A DNA stretch of 64,000 bases, taken from assembly GCF_014217875.1 (NCBI RefSeq), contig NZ_CP059060.1, positions 868,001-932,000 of the forward strand, read 5' to 3'. Below, piece by piece: positions 50,814 to 62,631 of this stretch. The DNA comes from Synechococcus sp. LTW-R. Its GTDB lineage: Bacteria; Cyanobacteriota; Cyanobacteriia; PCC-6307; Cyanobiaceae. Position numbers and translations under genes: made by a program. The first letter of the stretch is position 1. Each line of letters starts with the position of its first letter. The notes under the pieces are model-generated. The model was not told the origin of the DNA. It worked only from the letters and a program-made list of their open reading frames with translations, and searched no databases.

Positions 50814-51491
50814 TCAGCTATTGGCGTTGAGGGCTTCGAAACGGAAGACCTGACGACCGGCAGGGGTGTCCCCAAAGGCCTCGGTTTCCACCACCCGCTC
50901 GCTCAGCACCCAGGGGCCTTCACCGGCCAGGGGCACGAAGGTGTCGGTGAAGGTGCTCTTGCCGCCGCGGGCAGCGCCGCTGGCTGGATCGGCGTATTGG
51001 CTGGTGTAGGTGTGGCTCAGGTAACCGCTACCAGTGTCGGTGGTGCTCTCGGTGAAGATCGTCACCACGGTGCCGTGGATGTGGCGGTGCACCATCGTCA
51101 CCACGTCGTCCTTGATCCGGTAGCGGTCGCCGGCGTTCTTGCCGCCCACAATCACCTCGGTGCCCACTGCATCGGTCTCGCCGGCGGTGAAGGTGTTCTC
51201 GCCGTGGGTCTGCTCGAAGCTGCGGCGGACCCGGTGGATGCAGACCTCCCAGAGCTGGGAGGCGATCGCCTTGTGGATCTCCTCGTTCTCGATGCCCTCC
51301 ACCTGGGCCTTGAGGTCAGCGCCCACCTTGAAGCTGCTTTCCACACGCTGGTCGTCCTGTTCCCAGACGCAACGACCGCTGTAGCCGCCGAAGCCAGGGG
51401 CCCAGGTGTAGCGGTTTTCATAGGCCGCCCGGAAGGCAGCCGTGCAGTCGGAGCCAGAGCTAACCGGAGCAGAGCTAGAGGCGACGGTCAC
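50814..51491 (-). CDS. DUF3386 family protein
   Basis: A 225-residue protein of the cyanobacterial DUF3386 family: AAFRAAYENRYTWAPGFGGYSG at the start and KDDVVTMVHRHIHGTVVTIFTES in the middle. No signal peptide. Function unknown. It lies upstream of agcS in the same orientation. A 16-base palindrome lies 44 bases upstream of its start (51535-51550). Confidence 0.85.
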   Translation of the reverse strand: MTVASSSAPVSSGSDCTAAFRAAYENRYTWAPGFGGYSGRCVWEQDDQRVESSFKVGADLKAQVEGIENEEIHKAIASQLWEVCIHRVRRSFEQTHGENTFTAGETDAVGTEVIVGGKNAGDRYRIKDDVVTMVHRHIHGTVVTIFTESTTDTGSGYLSHTYTSQYADPASGAARGGKSTFTDTFVPLAGEGPWVLSERVVETEAFGDTPAGRQVFRFEALNANS

Positions 51492-51534
51492 GGATACGCA
51501 TTCAGCAAGCGATCAGCGTAGGGGGATGGAGCGA

Positions 51535-51550
51535 TCCGTGAATTCACGGA
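51535..51550. repeat. Perfect 16-base palindrome
   Basis: TCCGTGAATTCACGGA lies between DUF3386 and the divergent higBA pair. It could be an operator for either or for a regulator elsewhere. Confidence 0.6.
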
Positions 51551-51605
51551 CGCCTTAGCTCCACGCAGCCCATAGCGTGGAAGCCATGGGAGCAGGAACC
51601 AATAC

Positions 51606-51627
51606 TTCTGCGAAACAGAACTAAAAT
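51606..51627 (+). promoter_or_regulatory. higBA operator and -10
   Basis: TTCTG-cgaaa-CAGAA is a perfect inverted repeat (51606-51620) directly before a -10-like TAAAAT (51622-51627). The toxin GTG starts at 51634, so the leader is nearly absent. HigA proteins bind such palindromes at the promoter. Confidence 0.6.
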
Positions 51628-51633
51628 GAACGG

Positions 51634-51912
51634 GTGATCCGCTCGTTTCGATGCGCAGACACCGAGCGACTAGCTCACGGATGGGCGATCCCCCGCTTTC
51701 AGGCCTTCGAACGGGTGGCCCGGCGCAAGCTTCGCCAGCTGGACATTGCCTCGCGCCTGGAGGATCTGCGCATTCCCCCCGGCAATCGACTGGAGGCACT
51801 GCGCGGCGACCGAGCTGGAGAACACAGCATCCGGATCAACGACCAATTCCGCCTTTGCTTTATTTGGTCAGATTCCGGCCCTGAAGCCGTTGAGATCGTT
51901 GATTACCACTGA
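51634..51912 (+). CDS. higB: HigB-type toxin (RelE family)
   Basis: A 92-residue RelE-fold protein with GTG start. The HigB pattern appears: MIRSFRCADTERL, ARRKLRQLDIASRLEDLRIP, then GDRAGEHSIRINDQFRLCF and the C-terminal EIVDYH. It would cleave mRNA on the ribosome. It is followed at once by higA. The toxin comes first, as usual in this family. Confidence 0.9.
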   Translation: MIRSFRCADTERLAHGWAIPRFQAFERVARRKLRQLDIASRLEDLRIPPGNRLEALRGDRAGEHSIRINDQFRLCFIWSDSGPEAVEIVDYH

Positions 51913-52214
51913 TGACTGCCACACATCGCCTAAGCCCTATTACCCCAGGTGAACTGCTCGTTGAGGAGTTTCTGGTTCCGCTTGGGGTCAGCCAGTACCG
52001 ACTGTCGAAGGCCATCAAGGTGCCGGCATCCAGGATCAGCGAAATCGTCTCCGGTCAGCGATCGATCACTGCGGATACCGACCTGCGACTCTGCCGCTTC
52101 CTGGGCCTCAGTCCTGGGTACTGGCTTCGTGCTCAAGCCGCCTACGACACAGAGATTGCTGGAGCGGAGCTCGCTGAGGAGATCGCCAAGATTCAGCCCT
52201 TGGTGAACAGCTGA
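51912..52214 (+). CDS. higA: HigA-type antitoxin
   Basis: A 100-residue protein with the HigA/VapI helix-turn-helix: SQYRLSKAIKVPASRISEI, then ITADTDLRLCRFLGLSPGYW. It should block HigB and repress the promoter via the TTCTG/CAGAA repeat. Its ATG shares one base with the toxin stop. It ends 4 bases before the convergent carB. Confidence 0.92.
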   Translation: MTATHRLSPITPGELLVEEFLVPLGVSQYRLSKAIKVPASRISEIVSGQRSITADTDLRLCRFLGLSPGYWLRAQAAYDTEIAGAELAEEIAKIQPLVNS

Positions 52215-52218
52215 GTCC

Positions 52219-55512
<3,294 letters not shown>

Positions 55513-55639
55513 AGGAGGGGGCCGGCAGCCAAACCCATCCAGCCTCTCACGCGGTCGAAACGCCTCGCTGTTAAGCCAGACCCAGCCAACGATCCAGCCG
55601 TGGCTAGTGTTGTCGGCAACACGCCTGTTGCATCCCCCC

Positions 55640-56275
55640 ATGAGCGAACTCCAGCGCCTGAAGGGGTTGCTGCCTCCCGAGATGCAGAGCTGGGTGTTTG
55701 TGGAAGCCGCGGCCTCAGCGGATCCGCCGTTGATCACCATCGAGGAGATCGGCCGCGATGAGGTGGAGGTCCAGCTCGACCTTCAGAAGTGGGACGCCCT
55801 GGCGATCGATCACCGCAACCTCCTCTTCTGGCACGAGGTGGGGCGGATTCAGAACGACTCTGTGCCCCGCGACGGCTGGGAGATGGCCGCGCTCGCCATC
55901 GGCCTGGGTGGCGCCATCGGTGAGCTCTGGGTCCAAGACGGCCTGCTGCTGCTCATGGCCCTGGGCTTGTCCGGTTTTGCCGGCTATCGCCTCTATCTGA
56001 AGAACAACTCCGAGAAGCGCCTGCAGGACGCCATCGCCGCCGATGAGCGGGCGATCGATCTGGCCTGCCGCTTCGGCTACACCCTGCCCAACGCTTACAA
56101 GAGCCTCGGCGGCGCCCTCAAGGAACTGGTGGAGCAGACCCGCAAGAAGAAGAAGCGGGGCTTCTATGAAGACCGGCTGGAGGCGCTGCGCAAGAGTGCA
56201 GGGAAAGCCCGGGCCGAGATGGCCCAGCAACAGGGCTCCCGTCACTCCGTGAGCAGCGAGAACGTTTATGGCTGA
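55640..56275 (+). CDS. DUF3318 family protein
   Basis: A 211-residue protein starting [19 protein letters not shown], of the cyanobacterial DUF3318 family. It has two hydrophobic segments ([17 protein letters not shown] and [15 protein letters not shown]) near 90-125 that may be membrane-embedded, then a basic helical tail (KKKKRG). Function unknown. It overlaps rsfS by 8 bases and starts a four-gene unit. Confidence 0.85.
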   Translation: MSELQRLKGLLPPEMQSWVFVEAAASADPPLITIEEIGRDEVEVQLDLQKWDALAIDHRNLLFWHEVGRIQNDSVPRDGWEMAALAIGLGGAIGELWVQDGLLLLMALGLSGFAGYRLYLKNNSEKRLQDAIAADERAIDLACRFGYTLPNAYKSLGGALKELVEQTRKKKKRGFYEDRLEALRKSAGKARAEMAQQQGSRHSVSSENVYG

Positions 56276-56681
56276 GGCCCAAGCCACCAAGCCCAGTCCC
56301 GACCCCAACCGACCCCGGCTCGACCTCGACGACAGCAAAGCCCTGGCCATGCTGGCCGCCGATGCCTGCGACGACCGCAAGGCGACCGACATCGTCCTGA
56401 TCCGCGTCGAGGAGATCTCCTCGATTGCCGATTGGTTCGTCATTGCCAGTGGCTTCACCGATGTCCAGGTGCGCGCCATGGCCCGCTCCGTTGAGGACAA
56501 GTTGGAGGAACACACCGGCCGCCTGCCCCTCCGAAAGGAAGGACAAAACGAGGGCCGCTGGGTGCTGCTCGATTACGGCGAGGTCATCGTTCATTGCCTG
56601 ACCCCCGATGAGCGCAGCTACTACGACCTGGAGTCCTTCTGGGGCCACGGTGAGAAGGAGAGCTTCGTAAGCTCGGCCTGA
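56268..56681 (+). CDS. rsfS: Ribosome silencing factor RsfS
   Basis: A 137-residue RsfS/DUF143 protein: MLAADACDDRKATDIVLI, SIADWFVIASGFTDVQVR, EGRWVLLDYGEVIVHC. It binds ribosomal protein L14 and blocks subunit joining under nutrient limitation. It overlaps DUF3318 and lies 12 bases before the CGLD27 gene. Confidence 0.95.
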   Translation: MAEAQATKPSPDPNRPRLDLDDSKALAMLAADACDDRKATDIVLIRVEEISSIADWFVIASGFTDVQVRAMARSVEDKLEEHTGRLPLRKEGQNEGRWVLLDYGEVIVHCLTPDERSYYDLESFWGHGEKESFVSSA

Positions 56682-56693
56682 GCAGAACACGCC

Positions 56694-57206
56694 ATGGCTG
56701 GCAGCGATCCATCGCAGGGGCTCAGCAGCAACACGCCCTGTCCGGTCCCCCCTGAACAGCGTCCCCTCGAGCAATACAAGGAGCTGCAGAACTCCCTGTT
56801 CTTTGCCTGGGCCCAAAAGAACATCGCCCAGCCGCTGATCCAGAGCTGGCTGATCGCGATGCCGCTCACCCTCTATCTGGCCACGGGGAGCTTTCAGTTG
56901 CGCCATGACCCCGCCGCCCTGACCGCCGCCGGTGCAGCTGGGGCCTGCGTGGTGCCGCTGCTGATGCTCACCCGTCAATGGCTGGGCTGGCGAACCGTGC
57001 TGCGGCGCCTGACCTCGACCCAGGTGGAGTACGAGGAATCCGGTTGGTACGACGGTCAAGTCTGGGAAAAACCACTGGCTTGGCGGCAACAGGACCTGCT
57101 GGTGGCCACCCATGAGGTGAAACCGGTGCTGCGCCAGATCCAGCTGGCCCTGGCCACCACAGTTGGACTGCTCCTGCTCGCCACCGGCCTCTGTCAGGCT
57201 CTCTGA
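56694..57206 (+). CDS. CGLD27 family membrane protein
   Basis: A 170-residue protein with CPVPPEQRPLEQYKELQNS near its N-terminus and three hydrophobic segments, fitting CGLD27 (DUF1230), a family of cyanobacteria and plastids. Loss in plants has been linked to photosynthesis and iron, but the mechanism is unknown. Directly followed by asparaginase after one base. Confidence 0.88.
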   Translation: MAGSDPSQGLSSNTPCPVPPEQRPLEQYKELQNSLFFAWAQKNIAQPLIQSWLIAMPLTLYLATGSFQLRHDPAALTAAGAAGACVVPLLMLTRQWLGWRTVLRRLTSTQVEYEESGWYDGQVWEKPLAWRQQDLLVATHEVKPVLRQIQLALATTVGLLLLATGLCQAL

Positions 57207-57207
57207 C

Positions 57208-58182
57208 ATGACCTTCTCCAGCAGCTTCGGCAGCCGCCCTGGGGTGCCTCCCCTTGAGGTGCGCCTGACCCGCAATGGGATCGGTGAATCGCTGCACCGC
57301 GTCCATGCCGTGGTCTGCGACCAGCGCGGCCGGATCCTGATGCGCGCTGGAGATCCGCAACAGCTGAGCTTCATCCGCTCGGCCCTCAAACCCTTCCAAG
57401 CCCAGGTGTTCGTCAGCAGTGGTGCCGCTGACCTGGGCGAGCACGACGACCGCGCCCTGGCCATCGCCTGCGCCTCCCATGCCGGCGAGGCCGGCCAGGC
57501 CCGCGAAGCCTTCAAGATCCTCTGGAAGGCCGACCTGGAGAGCGAGCAACTGCAATGCCCGACCCCGGCGGGCCGCCAGAGTCCGCTCGAGCACAACTGC
57601 TCCGGCAAGCACGCCGCCTTCCTGGCCACTTGCCGCAAGATGCAGTGGCCCCTGGAGACCTATCTCCAGATCGAACATCCACTGCAGCAGCAGGTGCTCA
57701 AGCGCGTCGGCGAACTGCTCGGGATGCCCGCCGCCGAACTGATCACCGCCCGCGATGATTGCGGCGCGCCGACCCTGCAGCTGCAGCTGGCGCAGATGGC
57801 CCTGCTCTTTGCCCACCTCGGCGCCGGTCAACACGCGGAGCTGGAGCGCCTCTGCCGCTCGATGCTGGCCCACCCCGACCTGGTGGCGGGCGAAGGCCGT
57901 TTTGACACGGCCGTGATGCGCAGCAGCCACGGTCAGGTGCTGAGCAAGGGCGGAGCCGAAGGCATCCAATGCCTCAGCCGCGTCGGCGAAGGGCTGGGCT
58001 TGGCGATCAAGGTCGAGGACGGCGCCCGGCGGGCCAAGCAGGCCGTCGCCCTGCACCTGATGCAACAGCTCGAGTGGCTCACCCCGATGACCCTGGAGGA
58101 GCTCAGCGCTCAGTTCCTTGTGCCGAACACCGCGGTCAAGCTCGAGGTCAGCGGCGAACTGCGCTTCGACAACGGCAACTAG
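57208..58182 (+). CDS. L-asparaginase II-type
   Basis: A 324-residue protein of the thermolabile (Rhizobium etli-type) asparaginase II family: PLEVRLTRNGIGESLHRVHAV at the start, then HNCSGKHAAFLATCR, DDCGAPTLQLQLAQMA, and HGQVLSKGGAEG. The SGKH and RDDC residues lie near the active site. It hydrolyses asparagine to aspartate and ammonia. The ATG at 57208 was chosen. It ends the run DUF3318-rsfS-CGLD27. The transaldolase gene converges with it by 4 bases. Confidence 0.9.
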   Translation: MTFSSSFGSRPGVPPLEVRLTRNGIGESLHRVHAVVCDQRGRILMRAGDPQQLSFIRSALKPFQAQVFVSSGAADLGEHDDRALAIACASHAGEAGQAREAFKILWKADLESEQLQCPTPAGRQSPLEHNCSGKHAAFLATCRKMQWPLETYLQIEHPLQQQVLKRVGELLGMPAAELITARDDCGAPTLQLQLAQMALLFAHLGAGQHAELERLCRSMLAHPDLVAGEGRFDTAVMRSSHGQVLSKGGAEGIQCLSRVGEGLGLAIKVEDGARRAKQAVALHLMQQLEWLTPMTLEELSAQFLVPNTAVKLEVSGELRFDNGN

Positions 58183-58826
58183 AGCGCATCCCGCTCGAAT
58201 TGGGCCGCCGCCGCCTCGGTGGCCTCGACGCTGAAGAGGCCCTCGGCAATGGCTGGGCTGATCGTGAACGTGTTCAATCCCTCGGCCGCCAGGCGCGGCA
58301 GGTCGGAGGGGCCGCGCAGGCTTGCCACGAGCAGGCGCAGGGTGGAGCCCAGCGCATCGATGCAGCGCTGCATCTGGATCAGCTCGGCGTGGCCGTCGCG
58401 GCCGAGGTCGCTGATGCGCCCGAGATAGGGCGCGATGTAATCAACACCCAGGGCCGCCGCCAAGAGCACCTGCTGGGGCTCATAGCAGGCCGTCAAGGTG
58501 ATCCGGCAACCCTCCTGCTGCAGGGTCCGGGCCGCGTCCAGGCCGTGGCGGGTGATCGGCAGCTTCACCCAGATCCGCTCCGGGGCGATCGCGGCGAGGG
58601 CGCGGCCGCAGCCCACCAGGTCGCTGCCCCAGGCCTGTAGGTGCAGCTCCTGGACGCCATGGGCCAGGGCCCGGTCAGCCAAGCCATGGAGGTGCTCCAG
58701 CCGGCAGGGCTGAGCGGCGCGCTTCAGCAGGGTCGGGTTGGTCGTCACCCCAGCAAAGAGGCCCGTCGGCAACCACGCATCCCAGGCGTTGACGTCGGCC
58801 GAATCCAGCAGCAGGTGCAGCGCCAT
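58179..58826 (-). CDS. Transaldolase-like protein (TalC/FSA type)
   Basis: A 215-residue single-domain TIM-barrel aldolase. The pattern FAGVTTNPTLLKRA, the Schiff-base lysine in IWVKLPITRHGLDAARTL and ITLTACYEPQQVLLAAALG fit the short TalC/fructose-6-phosphate aldolase group. The ATG at 58826 is chosen; ATG 58844 is an alternative. Longer, normal transaldolase is about 320 residues, so this one may act on another sugar phosphate. It precedes the tRNA gene on the opposite strand. Confidence 0.85.
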   Translation of the reverse strand: MALHLLLDSADVNAWDAWLPTGLFAGVTTNPTLLKRAAQPCRLEHLHGLADRALAHGVQELHLQAWGSDLVGCGRALAAIAPERIWVKLPITRHGLDAARTLQQEGCRITLTACYEPQQVLLAAALGVDYIAPYLGRISDLGRDGHAELIQMQRCIDALGSTLRLLVASLRGPSDLPRLAAEGLNTFTISPAIAEGLFSVEATEAAAAQFERDAL

Positions 58827-58899
58827 GGGAGCAATCGGCTCCATCCATCCTGGCTCCATTGCCGGAGGGATCCGCTGTGCTGTAAGTTTCTGGGGTCGC

Positions 58900-58976
<77 letters not shown>

Positions 58977-58982
58977 ACTCCA

Positions 58983-59019
58983 AAAGCCCCGGCCTTCTCT
59001 GAAGCGCCGGGGCTTTTTT
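58983..59019 (+). terminator. Intrinsic terminator after tRNA-fMet
   Basis: Stem AAGCCCCGGC / GCCGGGGCTT with a 12-base inner part (58983-59014) and six T. The T-run ends within a few bases of the next gene's possible start. Confidence 0.9.
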
Positions 59020-59020
59020 G

Positions 59021-60655
59021 ATGGCTGAAACCCTGATGGCTGCAAGCAACCCTGACGCGATCGTCGTCGGCTCCGGGGCCACCGGAGGGGTGGCAGCCAT
59101 GGCCCTCGCCCAAGCGGGGATGCGGGTTCTCGTCCTAGAGGCGGGCCCAGAGCTCAGCGCCAAGCGGGCCTTTGGCAGCGAGCCGCTCAACAGCCTGAAA
59201 CGCCTCAGCAACATCAGCAGCGGCCGGCAGCGCATCGCCGCGAATCACCCCGGCTACTGGAAAGCCAACCCGGAGCTGTTCGTCGATGAGCAGCGCAACC
59301 CCTACTCCACCCCCGGCGATCGCCCCTTCCTCTGGACCCGGGGGAGACAAGTGGGGGGCAAAAGTCTCACCTGGGGAGGCATCACCCTGCGGCTCTCCGA
59401 CTACGAGTTCAAGGGGGCCAGCCGGGATGGCCATGGGATGGATTGGCCGATCGGCCACAGCGACCTCGCCCCCTGGTACGCCCGGCTCGAAACCCTCCTG
59501 GCGATCAAGGGCCAGCGCGACGGCCTGCCCCAACTGCCCGACGGGGAGTTCCAGGCGCCGATGCCCCTGACGCCGGCGGAGGAGCACCTGGGCCGCTCCA
59601 TCCAGCGGGACCTGGAGCTGCCCTTGATCCACTCCCGCGGCTTTGAGCTGCACCGCAGCCCCCAGACCCGCTGGCCGCGCTCCTGCTCCCAGGGCGGCGC
59701 CCTGGCGATCGCCCTGGCCACAGGACGGGTGGAGCTGCGCAGCAACAGCGTCGTCAGCCATGTCTTGATCGATCGCGCCAGCGGCCGCGCCGAAGGCGTC
59801 GAAGCCATCGATGGCGCCAGCGGCGAGCACTTCTGCGCCAAGGCCCCGCTGGTGGTGCTCTGCGCCAGCACCATCGAAAGCCTGCGCTTGCTGCTGCACT
59901 CCCAGCAGCAGAGCGGCCTGGAGGACGTCAGCGGCCAGCTCGGGCGGGGGCTGATGGATCACATCTCCCGCAGCTGCTTCTTCTCCATCCCCGATCAGCC
60001 GGCCCCGAGCCACAGCGAACTCTCGGGGGCGGGCAGTTGCTTTATCCCGAACACCCTGGAGTCCCGCTCGTTCAAACGGGGCTACGGACTCTGGTGCGGC
60101 ATTCAACGCTTTGACCCTCCCCAACTGCTGATGCGCGAGCGGGGTAGCGCCGTGGGCTTCCTGATCGGCCATGGCGAGGTCCTCAACCAGGGCCACAACC
60201 AGGTCAGCCTTCACCCGGAGCGCCGGGATGCCTGGGGCCTTCCCATCGCCCACATCGATTGCCGCTGGGGGGCGAATGAGGAGGCGATGGTGGCCCACAT
60301 GGGCGAGCGCATGGAGGCGGTCGTTGGCTCCGCCGGGGGCCGGATCAAGCCCCTCTCGGATCTGTTCGTGATGCCCCTGATCGAGCCCCTCGTGCAGGGG
60401 AGCCTGGCCCTCTCACCGGGGGCGGCCCCTCCGGGCTACTACATCCATGAACTCGGGGGAGCGCCGATGGCCGCGCGGGAGGACCAGGGCGTACTCAACC
60501 CCTGGAACCAGCTCTGGCGAACCCCCAACCTGCTGGTGACCGACGGCAGCTGCTGGCCGAGTGCGGGCTGGCAGAGCCCAACGCTCACAGAAATGGCCCT
60601 CACCTGGAGGGCCTGTGACCACGCTGCAGCGGCGCTGAAGCGCGGGGAACTCTGA
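59021..60655 (+). CDS. GMC-type FAD oxidoreductase
   Basis: A 544-residue flavoprotein with N-terminal DAIVVGSGATGGVAAMALA (FAD loop) and the GMC family features GGKSLTWGGITLR and the C-terminal TDGSCWPSAGWQSPTLTEMAL. Such enzymes oxidise alcohols such as glucose, choline or sugars; substrate unknown here. The ATG at 59021 lies directly after the tRNA terminator T-run, so ATG 59036 (MAASNPDAIVVG) may be the true start. It ends 8 bases from the convergent DUF2811 gene. Confidence 0.85.
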   Translation: MAETLMAASNPDAIVVGSGATGGVAAMALAQAGMRVLVLEAGPELSAKRAFGSEPLNSLKRLSNISSGRQRIAANHPGYWKANPELFVDEQRNPYSTPGDRPFLWTRGRQVGGKSLTWGGITLRLSDYEFKGASRDGHGMDWPIGHSDLAPWYARLETLLAIKGQRDGLPQLPDGEFQAPMPLTPAEEHLGRSIQRDLELPLIHSRGFELHRSPQTRWPRSCSQGGALAIALATGRVELRSNSVVSHVLIDRASGRAEGVEAIDGASGEHFCAKAPLVVLCASTIESLRLLLHSQQQSGLEDVSGQLGRGLMDHISRSCFFSIPDQPAPSHSELSGAGSCFIPNTLESRSFKRGYGLWCGIQRFDPPQLLMRERGSAVGFLIGHGEVLNQGHNQVSLHPERRDAWGLPIAHIDCRWGANEEAMVAHMGERMEAVVGSAGGRIKPLSDLFVMPLIEPLVQGSLALSPGAAPPGYYIHELGGAPMAAREDQGVLNPWNQLWRTPNLLVTDGSCWPSAGWQSPTLTEMALTWRACDHAAAALKRGEL

Positions 60656-60663
60656 GGCGGCGC

Positions 60664-61260
60664 TCAGGACTCAGCAGCGCTGACGAAGAGACCGTTCAGG
60701 TAGTGCTGGGTGACGGACTGGTCGCTGCAGCCGTTCTGGAAGAGGAAGCCGGCCAGTGCCGAGGTGATCACCCGGTATTGATCCCAGTCGGGGCGATTGC
60801 TCAAGAAGGCCTTCATGCCATCGAAGAGGGCTTCAGGCACCTCAGCCTCCAGGCTGATCCGGGGGGCCCCCTGGGGCTGCTCTGACTCCGGTTCGAGCTC
60901 GGGCTCGGGCTCGGGCTGTTTCAGGCAACGGCTCAGGTGAGCTCGCTCAAGGTCGTCACCAAACAAGGGGTGACCGGACGCCTTTCGCTCGGGCTTGTGG
61001 TGCGCATCAACGGCCTGCAGGCCTTCAACACCCTGATGATCCAAGCGGCTGCGCTCCAACAATTCACTCCTGCGACGTTGCCCATCAATCCACACAGCGA
61101 CAGCCCCCGTCAAAGCGTGTTGCAAAGCCAACAACGACGCCCGAGACACACTGAGACTGCAGTCACAGCCAAGGGTCTCGAGCTGATTCCCAGGCCGCTC
61201 AACCCGTCGGCTAATCAGGTCCACAGAGCTGTCAAGCGCGCAGTGAACGAAACCACGCAT
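60664..61260 (-). CDS. DUF2811 family protein with uncertain N-terminus
   Basis: The C-terminal 60 residues match cyanobacterial DUF2811: LEAEVPEALFDGMKAFLSN, WDQYRVITSALAGFLFQNG and TQHYLNGLF. An acidic proline-glutamate linker (PEPEPELEPESEQ) precedes it. The first 100 residues from 61260 are an open frame with a protein-like core (SRASLLALQHALTGAVAVW) but no homology I recognise; an alternative TTG start at 60966 gives a 100-residue protein, the usual family length. Function unknown. Confidence 0.6.
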   Translation of the reverse strand: MRGFVHCALDSSVDLISRRVERPGNQLETLGCDCSLSVSRASLLALQHALTGAVAVWIDGQRRRSELLERSRLDHQGVEGLQAVDAHHKPERKASGHPLFGDDLERAHLSRCLKQPEPEPELEPESEQPQGAPRISLEAEVPEALFDGMKAFLSNRPDWDQYRVITSALAGFLFQNGCSDQSVTQHYLNGLFVSAAES

Positions 61261-61353
61261 TCCCCAGGATTGGCACTACCGCAAGCAAGCAGGTCGCGCA
61301 AGCTGTGGAAAACGCAATTTTTTCCTGGGGAAAAGCCCGGATACCTGGGGAAA
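61260..61353. promoter_or_regulatory. Cluster of TTTCCCCAGG and TTTTCCACA-like repeats
   Basis: TTCCCCAGGA occurs at 61260, its complement CCTGGGGAAA at 61324 and 61344 (20-base spacing), and TGTGGAAAA, which is the reverse of the cyanobacterial DnaA-box form TTTTCCACA, near 61303-61312. They lie between DUF2811 and the chelatase gene. Confidence 0.5.
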
Positions 61354-61427
61354 GCAAAAAACGATCAGCAGGGCTTATGCAGGCCAGTCTCGTGGGACGC
61401 GCTTGGATTCGAGACGGCTGAGCGGGC

Positions 61428-62570
61428 TTAATCCGAGGGGTTTTCTTCCGATTTCGGACGCGGCTTGTAAAGGGTCTTCGGACCCAGGGGGTGCTCCGCG
61501 TGGGGATAGGGGGTGTGGGTGTGGGTGTGCCCGTGATCGTGGCTGTGATCGTGGGAATGGTCGTGGTCGTGATGGTGGTGATGCCCCAGGGGGATGGGGA
61601 TGCCGTCGGGTTGGCAGGCACCGGTGCACTCGAGCTCACAGAGGGTGCAGCCCTCAATCAGCCCCTCGACATGGTGGTGGTGGCTCTGCTGCGGGGCACC
61701 CACCTCGGTCTCAAACCCGAGCACCTGGGCGCGGTACTTACAGAGCGAGCAGTTCATCTGGGTCTCGCCGCGCACGACCTCCTCGACCCGCTCTTTGAAG
61801 GTGTCGATCACCAAGGGGTGATCCCCTAAATACGAGGCATCCACGAACTCCACCTCGGGGTGGTCGGCCGCCACCAGCTGGGTGTGCTGGCGGATGCGGC
61901 TCACCAGCACCCCGGAGAAGAGGAAATAGGGGAAGACGATCACCCGCTTGAAGCCCAGGCGCACCACGTGGCGCAGGCCGGGCTCCACCAGGGGGAAGGT
62001 GACCCCCGAGTAGACGGTCTCGCCCCAGCCAAAGCCAAAGCCCTCGACCAGCATCCGCGTCACCTTGGAGACGTTGGAGTTGGCATCGGGGTCCGAGGAG
62101 CCGCGGCCGACCACCACCAGCAGGGTCTCCGCCAGGGGCACCTCGGCCTGGGCGTTGACCCCATCAAGGGCTTCGCGGATCCGGGCGCCGGCGGCCTGGA
62201 TCATCTTGAGATCCACCCCCAGCTCCCGGCCGTAATCAATGCGGAGGCCGGTCTCAGCCGCGTAGCTATTGAGAACAGAGGGAATGTCGTTCTTGGCGTG
62301 CCCCGCGGCAAAGAGCATTCCGGGCACCGCCAGGACGCGCTTGACCCCTTGGGCCCGCAGGCTGTCAAGCCCGTCCCGCAGGATCGGGCGGGCAAATTCC
62401 AGATAGCCGTATTCAACCGGAACGTCCGGCAGCTGGCGGCGCAGCCCCTCGGCCAATTGGGCGAATTCGGTGACGGCCTGTTTGTTGCGGCTGCCGTGGC
62501 CGCAGATCATGACCCCGATCGGACCACCGTCGACCGCCTGAAGATCCAGTTGCTGCGTGGGGTCTGTCAT
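61428..62570 (-). CDS. cbiX: CbiX-type sirohydrochlorin chelatase with Cys/His-rich tail
   Basis: A 380-residue protein. The N-terminal two-thirds carry chelatase motifs: GVMICGHGSRNKQAVTEFAQL, LAVPGMLFAAGHAKNDIP and FPYFLFSGVLVSRIRQH. The tail has cysteines NCSLCKYR and GCTLCELECTGAC that may hold an iron-sulfur cluster, then a histidine run (HHHHHDHDHSHDHSH). It should insert cobalt or iron into sirohydrochlorin (cobalamin or siroheme). The His tract likely binds metal. The ATG at 62570 was chosen. It is divergent from the 224-residue gene. Confidence 0.88.
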   Translation of the reverse strand: MTDPTQQLDLQAVDGGPIGVMICGHGSRNKQAVTEFAQLAEGLRRQLPDVPVEYGYLEFARPILRDGLDSLRAQGVKRVLAVPGMLFAAGHAKNDIPSVLNSYAAETGLRIDYGRELGVDLKMIQAAGARIREALDGVNAQAEVPLAETLLVVVGRGSSDPDANSNVSKVTRMLVEGFGFGWGETVYSGVTFPLVEPGLRHVVRLGFKRVIVFPYFLFSGVLVSRIRQHTQLVAADHPEVEFVDASYLGDHPLVIDTFKERVEEVVRGETQMNCSLCKYRAQVLGFETEVGAPQQSHHHHVEGLIEGCTLCELECTGACQPDGIPIPLGHHHHHDHDHSHDHSHDHGHTHTHTPYPHAEHPLGPKTLYKPRPKSEENPSD

Positions 62571-62631
62571 GGGAAGGCCTGCCTGCCTTGACCCTATCGG
62601 CCTAGGGTGACCCAAAGCCAAGCGTCAAAGC

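Noticed and set aside
61260-61353. Replication origin
   Set aside because: Only one good DnaA-box form, no dnaA or dnaN nearby, and no AT-rich unwinding region; reported only as a repeat cluster.
60937-61431. 164-codon + strand frame
   Set aside because: No protein-like pattern, no ribosome site, and it covers the repeat cluster and the DUF2811 gene on the other strand.
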